From positions 1 to 5,242 of the forward strand of contig QIKG01000309.1 of assembly GCA_003232965.1 (NCBI GenBank): DNA of 5,242 nucleotides, written 5' to 3'. The position numbers and the translations under genes are program-made. Below, in pieces: positions 1 through 4,809 of this stretch (position 1 is its first letter; each line of letters begins with the position of its first letter). Under the pieces are notes generated by a model. The model did not search any database. It was not told the DNA's origin and worked only from the letters and a program-made list of their open reading frames with translations. This DNA comes from Oceanospirillales bacterium (GTDB lineage: Bacteria; Pseudomonadota; Gammaproteobacteria; Xanthomonadales; SZUA-36).

Positions 1-573
1 ATTTTGCAATCCCAATACCTGGACGATATCTTCACGGGTATGCGGGTCTGCTGTGGCCGTTAATGCAATTAGCGGAACTTCGGGGAAATGCTCCCGTAAC
101 TGCCCAAGCCCGGCATAATCGGGGCGGAAGTTATGCCCCCACTGGGAAACACAATGGGCTTCATCAATGGCAATCAGGGCAATTTTCAGGGATTGCAAAG
201 AATGGATAAAGCCGGGACTCATGATTCTTTCCGGTGCAACATATAAAAGATCGAGCGCGCCCGCATGAACTTTTGAAAGCACCGCAGAGGCTTCAGCAGC
301 ACTTAAAGATGAATTAAATAGTTCGGCGCTAACACCGTTCGCTTGTAGTGCATCAACCTGATCTTTCATCAGCGAAATCAAAGGTGTAACCACTATTGCC
401 ATACCCTCACGACAAAGTGCCGGCAACTGATAACACAGTGACTTGCCGCCACCGGTAGGCATCAACACAAAGGCATCCCCGCCTGATATCAGGCAATCGA
501 TAATCTCCTGCTGATAGGGTCTGAATTCTTGCAGGCCGAAGACCTGCTGGAGAGTGTCATTGATTTTGTTCAT
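1..573 (-). CDS. recQ: ATP-dependent DNA helicase RecQ, N-terminal part (gene runs off the left edge)
   Basis: RecQ is a 3'-5' superfamily 2 DNA helicase that unwinds DNA for recombination repair and stalled-fork processing in the cytoplasm. The visible 191 residues cover the first RecA-like domain. Motif 0 is FGLQEFRPYQQEII at 12-25, followed by Walker A MPTGGGKS at 38-45 with the ATP-binding lysine K44. Motif Ia is TPLISLMKDQV at 63-73, the DEAH box is at 137-140, and the RecQ aromatic-rich loop CVSQWGHNFRPDY is at 141-153. Motif III is LTATA at 171-175. These blocks closely match the E. coli protein, as remembered. The second helicase domain, zinc/RQC and HRDC domains lie outside the window, so full length cannot be judged. 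The start at 573 is the only good one: an in-frame TAA lies a few codons upstream. No clear Shine-Dalgarno precedes it. Confidence 0.96.
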   Translation of the reverse strand, partial: MNKINDTLQQVFGLQEFRPYQQEIIDCLISGGDAFVLMPTGGGKSLCYQLPALCREGMAIVVTPLISLMKDQVDALQANGVSAELFNSSLSAAEASAVLSKVHAGALDLLYVAPERIMSPGFIHSLQSLKIALIAIDEAHCVSQWGHNFRPDYAGLGQLREHFPEVPLIALTATADPHTREDIVQVLGLQN

Positions 574-587
574 ACGGCGAGTTTCAT
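570..587 (-). other. Five-codon mini-ORF overlapping the recQ start
   Basis: An ATG at 587-585 opens the peptide MKLAV and stops at TGA 572-570. That stop overlaps the recQ ATG (573-571) in an ATGA arrangement. recQ has no obvious ribosome binding site of its own, so re-initiation after this mini-ORF is possible. An ORF this short arises easily by chance and has no clear binding site either. This is an observation, not a supported gene. Confidence 0.2.
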
Positions 588-595
588 TTCTTTAT

Positions 596-624
596 TATTT
601 ACTGGGTATAGTATAAATTACCAA
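596..624 (-). promoter_or_regulatory. Candidate sigma-70 promoter for recQ
   Basis: On the minus strand a -35-like TTGGTA (624-619) is followed after exactly 17 bases by a -10-like TAAATA (601-596). Transcription would start around 585-590, giving a very short leader before the recQ ATG at 573. A second -10-like TATACT lies at 612-607 without a good -35. The assignment rests on pattern only. Confidence 0.4.
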
Positions 625-681
625 GCAGAACATGCGCGTAGGATATTTGATTTTTTTGCTAAAGAATACTGCCCGATTTAG

Positions 682-715
682 TGCAGGACTTGTATGCTAT
701 CAATACATTCCTGCA
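682..715. repeat. Inverted repeat, 12-pair hairpin
   Basis: The outer arms TGCAGGA (682-688) and TCCTGCA (709-715) match perfectly. The inner arms TGTAT (691-695) and ATACA (703-707) enclose a 7-base loop. A small 2-by-1 internal bulge separates the two stems. No T-tract follows on either strand, so a simple intrinsic terminator is unlikely. Function is unknown. Confidence 0.6.
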
Positions 716-734
716 ATGAATAGGCTTACACTGG

Positions 735-774
735 GTCGCAGTGGCCAGGAAGTCTAGGACCTAGAGCTGGCGAC
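735..774. repeat. Nested inverted repeat with a CTAG-rich core
   Basis: The core TCTAGG-A-CCTAGA (753-765) is a perfect 13-base inverted repeat. Around it, CCAG (745-748) pairs with CTGG (767-770), and GTCG (735-738) pairs with CGAC (771-774). All the larger bulges fall on the left arm: 6 bases (739-744) and 4 bases (749-752), against a single base on the right. The core would need to open to a 3-base loop to fold. No T-tract follows. One-sided bulging is unusual for a terminator. Confidence 0.5.
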
Positions 775-776
775 TG

Positions 777-820
777 AGGCTGTGTATAAATCCAAAGTGA
801 TGCACTCGAACAAACAGCCT
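777..820. repeat. Inverted repeat overlapping the next hairpin
   Basis: AGGCTGT (777-783) and ACAGCCT (814-820) are perfect 7-base complements. They enclose 30 bases that include a short AGTG/CACT hairpin (796-806). The right arm overlaps the outer arm of the neighbouring structure (GCCTACC, 817-823), so the two stems cannot form together. Such exclusive pairings can act as a switch in RNA but also occur by chance. Confidence 0.4.
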
Positions 821-869
821 ACCAACTTGATAACTTCGCCGTTATTATCAAGCTGTTTTCCGGGTAGGC
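812..869 (-). terminator. Stem-loop spanning the sensor kinase stop codon, possible weak terminator
   Basis: The inner arms CTTGATAA (826-833) and TTATCAAG (845-852) enclose an 11-base loop. The outer arms GCCTACC (817-823) and GGTAGGC (863-869) are also perfect. A competing extension pairs AAACAG with CTGTTT (812-817 with 853-858). On the minus strand the structure is followed by TGTTTGTT, which is T-rich but not a clean tract. The structure contains the stop of the kinase gene, which is followed in frame by two more stops (TGA TAA TAA, 850-842). It could end or stabilise the two-component mRNA. A strong terminator is not evident. Confidence 0.4.
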
Positions 870-2338
870 AAATCGAATTCAAAGCGGGTGCCCTGGTTAA
901 CAACACTGCTGACGGTAATGCGGCTGCCATGTAAATCCAGAATTTTATTAACAATAGCCAGTCCCAGGCCTGCTGCATCGGAATTACCTTCTGCACTCTG
1001 ATCAGTATGATAATAGCGGTCGAATACCCGCTTGATATCATCTTCGGCAATACCACAGCCGGTGTCTGCAACCACTACTGCTATGGAGTCAGATTGCGGG
1101 GTTAAATCAATACTGATTTCGCCGCCTACTGGGGTAAACTTGAGGGCATTACGAATCAGGTTTTCCAGTACTCGCTGGATCAGCCCAATATCTGCATAGA
1201 CCACTGATTCTGATTGACCCCCGTGCAGTTTCAACTTGATGTTTTTTACCTCAGCCTCAAGCTCAAAATCCTGAGCTACATCTTGTAGCAGTTCAGCCAG
1301 CGAAAAGTTTTCCAGTTGCGGGTGAATGCTATGCGATTCCAGCCGCGCTAAATCGAATAAGTCGCCAATCAGCTGGCCAAGTCGTTTGGTGTGTTTGCGA
1401 GTAATTTTAAGGTAATGTAACCGCTCCTCTGTTGTTAGAACATCATTCTTGAGCAACAGGGTTTCCACATAGCCGTGCATGGATGCCAATGGTGTGCGCA
1501 AGTCATGCGATACATTGGTCACCAGTTCGCGGCGTAAACGATCGGTTTCTTTCAGGTGTTCAAATTGCTCCCGAATTTTATTCGCCATGCGCCCGAAAGC
1601 GCGGTGCAATTGACTGATTTCATCGTCATTATCAGGCGGCATAGTGTCGATTTGTTCTAGGTTTGCAACCACCTCAGGATCAAATCCGGCATCCGTATAC
1701 CGCTTCACATCCTGAGTTAAGCGGGACAAACGCCGGGTCATTAAAGCAAATACTAATAAACCAACTAAAAAAGCCGCTATCACTATTGCTATTAATGCGC
1801 CAAAGCTGACTCTTTGAACATAACTATCCCGAATACTATCGGCGAGCTCATCATATTTTTGCCCGCCAAGAACGGCATAAAGATATCCCTGTAACTTATC
1901 TTCATACATAACCGGGTGCGCCGAAAATACTTTTTCACGCGCCTTGTTACGCGGATCGGTGCTGCGCAGCGGCATCTGTGCATTGCCGCTAATTAATTCC
2001 AACAAAGGTCCAAGTCGCACTTGGTCAGTCTGCACCGATTCTGGTGGCATGGCGTGATCAAGTATTTTCCCCTGGGGATCCAGTAGATATATTTCTACCG
2101 TAGGGTTAATGACCATTGCCTGCTGCCCCAGTAGCGCTAGCGCTTGTGTATTGACTCTGCCATCTTCTATTAACTGCCGTTCACCGGTTACATACATGGC
2201 AATGGAAGCATTCAAGCGTTGGGTGATTTCCTCATAATAATTTATTGTGCTATAGCGTTCTACCAGAAAAAAAGCACTACCGGTTAATATCACAATTGCA
2301 AGCAGTGCCAGTGAAAGCTTGGCAAATAGTGTCTTCAT
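848..2338 (-). CDS. Two-component sensor histidine kinase with a periplasmic sensing domain
   Basis: This inner-membrane kinase of 496 residues senses an envelope signal and phosphorylates the response regulator encoded just upstream. Transmembrane helix 1 is at about 7-26 and helix 2 at about 179-200. They flank a periplasmic domain of about 150 residues containing a Cache/PAS-like strand pattern (VEIYLLDPQGKIL, 82-93). A HAMP linker follows at about 200-255. The H-box VSHDLRTPL (276-284) carries the phosphorylated histidine H278. The ATPase domain has an N-box with N397 (RNALKFTP), a G1 box DTGCGI (425-430), an F box FDRYY (439-443) and a G2 box GLGLAIV (457-463). All catalytic residues are present. 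The start overlaps the regulator stop as ATGA without a clear ribosome binding site, implying translational coupling. The signal is not identifiable from the sequence. The class is certain; the specific family member is not. Confidence 0.95.
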   Translation of the reverse strand: MKTLFAKLSLALLAIVILTGSAFFLVERYSTINYYEEITQRLNASIAMYVTGERQLIEDGRVNTQALALLGQQAMVINPTVEIYLLDPQGKILDHAMPPESVQTDQVRLGPLLELISGNAQMPLRSTDPRNKAREKVFSAHPVMYEDKLQGYLYAVLGGQKYDELADSIRDSYVQRVSFGALIAIVIAAFLVGLLVFALMTRRLSRLTQDVKRYTDAGFDPEVVANLEQIDTMPPDNDDEISQLHRAFGRMANKIREQFEHLKETDRLRRELVTNVSHDLRTPLASMHGYVETLLLKNDVLTTEERLHYLKITRKHTKRLGQLIGDLFDLARLESHSIHPQLENFSLAELLQDVAQDFELEAEVKNIKLKLHGGQSESVVYADIGLIQRVLENLIRNALKFTPVGGEISIDLTPQSDSIAVVVADTGCGIAEDDIKRVFDRYYHTDQSAEGNSDAAGLGLAIVNKILDLHGSRITVSSVVNQGTRFEFDLPTRKTA

Positions 2339-3093
2339 TGATACAAAGACACAACATTAGAGTTTTTCGCTCGCATATGGCCAATGTCTTGTGGTCTGGC
2401 ATCCAGTTTATAACCAACCCCCCAAACCGTGACGATATACCCTGGTTGAGACGGGTTGGATTCGATCTTTGCACGCAGGCGGTTAATATGTGAATTTACC
2501 GTGTGTTCATAACCGTCATGACCACAACCCCAGACACTATCAAGTAAATGTGAGCGTGAAAACACCTGACCGGGGTGGCGTAGGAAGTGCAATAGCAAGT
2601 CAAATTCACGCGCCGTTAAGGCAATAGGCTGGCCGTTCATCGAGACTTCCCTCCCGGCTGTATCGACAATAAAAGCGCCAAAATTGATGTTTTCTTCAGC
2701 CTCCGAATAGCGTTTATTCAGAGATTCAACCCGTCGAAAAATTGCCTTAACTCTAGCCATTAACTCCGAGACACTAAACGGTTTGGTGACATAATCATCT
2801 GCACCCAGTTCAAGCCCCAGTACACGGTCCAGTTCAGAAGACTTTGAGGTCAACATCAATATAGGTGTATAAGTTTGGTCACTGCGAATTGCCCGACATA
2901 TGCTCAAGCCATCGGGGCCTGGTAGACGCAAGTCCAACATTATTAAGTCCCATTGCCGCGATAACGCCAAGCGCATCCCCTGATGACCGTCACGAGCTAT
3001 GGTCACTTCACAATCGATATCTTTAAGGTGCAGTTGAATTAATTCAGCAATATCGTGTTCATCTTCAATTACCAGTACATTATGTGTTTTCAT
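2335..3093 (-). CDS. OmpR/PhoB-family response regulator transcription factor
   Basis: This 252-residue regulator binds DNA when phosphorylated by the kinase encoded downstream. The receiver domain (about 5-120) has the acidic pair E10/D11, the phosphorylated aspartate D54 within LDLRLPGPDG, the switch threonine T82 and the conserved K104 in TKPF. The winged-helix output domain (about 135-230) shows the family pattern ALTAREFDLL (158-167), TVNSHINRLRAKIE (198-211) and the wing GVGYKL (225-230). A tail of about 22 residues follows the wing. It is the first gene of its operon. Only a weak Shine-Dalgarno (TGAG, about 3104-3101) precedes the ATG. Tandem motifs upstream (3131-3151) may mediate autoregulation. 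I do not assign a gene symbol, because many paralogous pairs look alike. Confidence 0.95.
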   Translation of the reverse strand: MKTHNVLVIEDEHDIAELIQLHLKDIDCEVTIARDGHQGMRLALSRQWDLIMLDLRLPGPDGLSICRAIRSDQTYTPILMLTSKSSELDRVLGLELGADDYVTKPFSVSELMARVKAIFRRVESLNKRYSEAEENINFGAFIVDTAGREVSMNGQPIALTAREFDLLLHFLRHPGQVFSRSHLLDSVWGCGHDGYEHTVNSHINRLRAKIESNPSQPGYIVTVWGVGYKLDARPQDIGHMRAKNSNVVSLYQ

Positions 3094-3130
3094 CTGTGCG
3101 CTCAGTTAATTATCGTCACTACATAGACCT

Positions 3131-3151
3131 GAAATCTAACGAAAGTATCAC
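3131..3151 (-). promoter_or_regulatory. Tandem motif upstream of the regulator gene, candidate autoregulatory site
   Basis: On the minus strand GTGATACTTTC (3151-3141) is followed directly by GTTAGATTTC (3140-3131). Both resemble the GTGAT(C/T)TTC pair on the plus strand upstream of the spondin gene. A weak -10-like TATGTA (3125-3120) starts 5 bases after the second copy. OmpR-family regulators typically bind direct repeats with a period near 11 bp. The second copy is imperfect, so this is a candidate only. Confidence 0.35.
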
Positions 3152-3159
3152 AGAAAACT

Positions 3160-3173
3160 TTAATTTAAATTAA
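3160..3173. repeat. Perfect 14-bp AT-only palindrome
   Basis: TTAATTTAAATTAA reads the same on both strands and sits near the centre of the divergent control region. It could be an operator, a nucleoid-protein site or part of an UP element for the minus-strand promoter. The base composition is so AT-rich that chance is also plausible. Confidence 0.4.
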
Positions 3174-3231
3174 TATCTCCTATATTCAATGAGTTAAATT
3201 GTGTTTCAAGCACCTAATTTTTATTTAAAGC

Positions 3232-3263
3232 GTGATCTTCGTGTGATTTTCTAGGCACATAAT
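3232..3263 (+). promoter_or_regulatory. Candidate activator-dependent promoter for the spondin gene
   Basis: GTGATCTTC (3232-3240) and GTGATTTTC (3243-3251) differ at one base and repeat with an 11-bp period, as expected for side-by-side binding of an OmpR/PhoB-type dimer. Six bases later comes CATAAT (3258-3263), a good -10 hexamer. No good -35 is present; the repeats occupy its position, as in PhoB-activated promoters. Transcription would start near 3270, giving a leader of about 50 bases. That leader contains a small ACAGC/GCTGT inverted repeat (3275-3285). The adjacent response regulator is the natural candidate ligand. Confidence 0.45.
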
Positions 3264-3322
3264 GGTTTGCATCAACAGCTGCTGTGCTGCTGATTAACTT
3301 TAAAATTATATGGAGAGAAAAA

Positions 3323-3979
3323 ATGAAAAAAATATTGACAGTAATAACTGCCGGTTTACTCTTGAGCAGCATGGCTTGGGCCGGTGATACTGGCACTAGA
3401 ACCTATGAAGTGACAGTTACAAACCTCAGTAAGGGTGTTAGCTTTACCCCCCTGTTAGGCGTCGTTCACAATCGCAACATTGCACTGTTCGAACTTGGCC
3501 AACAAGCCAGTGATGAACTCGCCGACCTCGCAGAAGGCGGTAATACAGGTCCACTTCAAATGGTGCTTGATGATAGTTCAAATGTCTATGCCACTACCAC
3601 TACTAGCGGGATGTTAGGGCCAGGTGAAACTGTTACTTTCATGATCGAAGGAAGAAACAGCCACAGACTCTTCAGTGTAGCTAGCATGTTATTACCAACC
3701 AATGACGCATTCTTTGCCATTAATTCTATCCGGCTACCAAGGAACCACGGCCCAAGCACTGTCGCATTTGCCAGAGTTTATGATGCCGGGTCCGAACTTA
3801 ATGACGAGTTATGTGCCAGCATACCTGGTCCATTTTGTGGCGGAACACCGTTTTCTGAAGGGCACGCTGAAGGCTATGTTTATGTCAGCAATGGTATTCA
3901 AGGTAATGGGGACTTGAGTACAGAAGAATTTGACTGGCGCAACCCAGTTGCACGCGTAGCTATTCACTTAGTACAGTAA
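3323..3979 (+). CDS. Secreted spondin-domain protein
   Basis: The 218-residue product begins with a Sec signal peptide: basic MKK, a hydrophobic core, and likely cleavage after AWA at 20. The mature protein is essentially one Spondin_N-type domain. Family patterns seen are the opening TNLSKGVSFTPLLGVVH (33-49), ALFELGQQASDELADLAE (54-71), the GPGETVTF turn (99-106), SMLLPTNDAFFAINS (121-135) and DWRNPVARVAI (204-214). Two cysteines (C164, C172) lie eight residues apart and could form a disulfide. In animals this domain occurs in extracellular matrix proteins; bacterial members are exported and poorly understood. The start at 3323 is preferred because GGAGAG (3312-3317) lies just upstream and the signal peptide then begins at its N-terminus. 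An in-frame ATG at 3284 would add 13 residues and lacks such a site. The gene diverges from the two-component operon and ends at a strong terminator. Confidence 0.88.
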   Translation: MKKILTVITAGLLLSSMAWAGDTGTRTYEVTVTNLSKGVSFTPLLGVVHNRNIALFELGQQASDELADLAEGGNTGPLQMVLDDSSNVYATTTTSGMLGPGETVTFMIEGRNSHRLFSVASMLLPTNDAFFAINSIRLPRNHGPSTVAFARVYDAGSELNDELCASIPGPFCGGTPFSEGHAEGYVYVSNGIQGNGDLSTEEFDWRNPVARVAIHLVQ

Positions 3980-3992
3980 TCAGACCAGACCT

Positions 3993-4024
3993 GCAGCAGG
4001 CGTGAATACGCCTGCTGCTTTTTT
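3993..4024 (+). terminator. Strong intrinsic terminator of the spondin gene
   Basis: The perfect arms GCAGCAGGCG (3993-4002) and CGCCTGCTGC (4009-4018) can extend by one T-A pair to leave a GAAT loop. Six T residues follow at 4019-4024. It lies 13 bases after the stop codon. On the minus strand the same hairpin is preceded by A residues and has no T-tract after it, so it would not obviously terminate the convergent operon. Confidence 0.93.
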
Positions 4025-4034
4025 AACACTGAGT

Positions 4035-4355
4035 TTACTCAGCCTCAATTATTACCGCCGTACCAACAGCAAGCAACTCCGCAGCACCACCAACAATAAC
4101 TGAAGTGGTAAAACGCGTGGTAATTATCGCATTGGCGCCCAAGCCCTCAGCTTCAGCCACCATTCGGTCCAGGGTCTGCTCACGACTTTCAGCCATCAAT
4201 TTAGTGTATTCGTGGATTTCACCACCTACAATATTACGCAAACCGGCGAGAATATCTTTTCCAACATGCCGGGCGCGGATAGTATTTCCACGCACCAGCC
4301 CGAGTGTTTTTACAATTTTATGTGCTGCCACAGTGTCACTAGTTACTACTAACAT
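4035..4355 (-). CDS. YbjQ family (UPF0145, DUF74) protein
   Basis: The product has 106 residues, the usual size for this small cytoplasmic family, whose members form ring-like oligomers; their biochemical role is not established. Family hallmarks are GLVRGNTIRARHVGKD (19-34), LRNIVGGEIHEYTKL (39-53), the helix with EAEGLGANAII (68-78), and the closing strand LLAVGTAVII (94-103). The start at 4355 is chosen because GGAG (4366-4363) lies seven bases upstream and the protein then begins MLVVTSDTV, as family members do. An in-frame ATG at 4370 would add five residues inside the preceding gene. Only one base separates this start from the anti-sigma stop, so the two are probably translationally coupled. 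A link to sigma-factor control is suggested by position alone. Confidence 0.9.
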   Translation of the reverse strand: MLVVTSDTVAAHKIVKTLGLVRGNTIRARHVGKDILAGLRNIVGGEIHEYTKLMAESREQTLDRMVAEAEGLGANAIITTRFTTSVIVGGAAELLAVGTAVIIEAE

Positions 4356-4356
4356 T

Positions 4357-4809
4357 TTAGATCTCCACATCTTTGTATTTGTCTGTTTTTCGTTCTATCA
4401 GCCTCTGCCGCAATACTGAGTATAATAAAGTTGCCAAACCACCATATATAGCAACCATAATTATTTTCATTCCTATATGAACCTCGTCGCTAAAAATAAA
4501 TGCGATTAGAAATATTCCAGAAATAACCACTAAACCACCAATCAGCATTAGCCAACCAATACTACGGGGTGTAGTTACTTTTTTATCATTCATATTCTCT
4601 CTCCATAGATCTTCACCAAGTTCGCTAAGACGGGAATCACTAATTCGTTGGCGCAGTTGCCGCAGATTTTCCAAGTTTTCGCGGCATTCCGCACAAGTTT
4701 CACAATGAAGTTTTACCAGCTGACGCTGTTGCTGCGTCAACTCACCATCGAGCAGACCGGAAAGTAATTCGCCCACATGCTGGTCTACATTTTTTTCATG
4801 CTTGCTCAT
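4357..4809 (-). CDS. Membrane anti-sigma factor with a zinc-binding (ZAS) domain
   Basis: This protein of 150 residues probably holds the ECF sigma factor encoded upstream inactive at the inner membrane. The N-terminal part has the zinc anti-sigma motif Hx3Cx2C: H35, C39 and C42, with an additional C36, in HCETCAEC (35-42). This follows the helical ELLSGLLDGEL (14-24) typical of the fold. Two hydrophobic segments at about 84-106 and 113-131 are separated by a short loop. Both termini would therefore be cytoplasmic, leaving almost no periplasmic sensor; many anti-sigma factors have one segment and a periplasmic domain. The C-terminus is charged (RQRLIERKTDKYK). The start lies 14 bases inside the sigma gene, with AAGGA (4825-4821) 11 bases upstream, somewhat far. 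The YbjQ gene follows after one base. Confidence 0.9.
   Translation of the reverse strand: MSKHEKNVDQHVGELLSGLLDGELTQQQRQLVKLHCETCAECRENLENLRQLRQRISDSRLSELGEDLWRENMNDKKVTTPRSIGWLMLIGGLVVISGIFLIAFIFSDEVHIGMKIIMVAIYGGLATLLYSVLRQRLIERKTDKYKDVEI

Larger units (their letters stand above)
574..847. other. Intergenic region between the sensor kinase gene and recQ, rich in inverted repeats
   Basis: No convincing gene is visible in these 274 bases. The recQ-proximal end holds the promoter candidate. The rest contains consecutive inverted repeats, listed separately, at 682-715, 735-774, 777-820 and 812-869. Apart from the weak case at 812-869, none is followed by a run of T residues, so most are not ordinary intrinsic terminators. 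I recognise no transposase fragment or tRNA here. The block may be a transcript 3' region with RNA structure, a degraded mobile element, or a DNA structure between two same-strand operons. Confidence 0.5.

Noticed and set aside
632..757. A 41-codon plus-strand ORF starting MRVGYLIFLLKN in the kinase-recQ gap
   Set aside because: It has no ribosome binding site, runs through the inverted repeats and resembles no family I know. Chance is more likely.
812..869. Integron attC-like site, because of GCCTACC/GGTAGGC outer arms and one-sided bulges
   Set aside because: The outer arms do not match the RYYYAAC/GTTRRRY core, the site overlaps a chromosomal gene end, and no integrase or cassette array is visible.
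754..1071. Minus-strand 105-codon ORF overlapping the end of the kinase gene
   Set aside because: It lies out of frame mostly within a well-supported histidine kinase ATPase domain and has no recognisable features of its own.
3284..3322. Upstream in-frame ATG for the spondin gene
   Set aside because: It would place 13 extra residues before a textbook signal peptide, and the clear GGAGAG site fits the ATG at 3323.
4029..4042. Small hairpin CTGAG/CTCAG at the end of the YbjQ gene as a minus-strand terminator
   Set aside because: It has only five pairs and is followed by A residues rather than T on the minus strand.
4356..4370. Upstream in-frame ATG (4370) for the YbjQ gene
   Set aside because: The added MWRSK is atypical for the family, and GGAG at 4366-4363 is well placed only for the start at 4355.
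4105..4419. Plus-strand ORF opposite the YbjQ gene
   Set aside because: It is antisense to a conserved family protein and has no recognisable domain.
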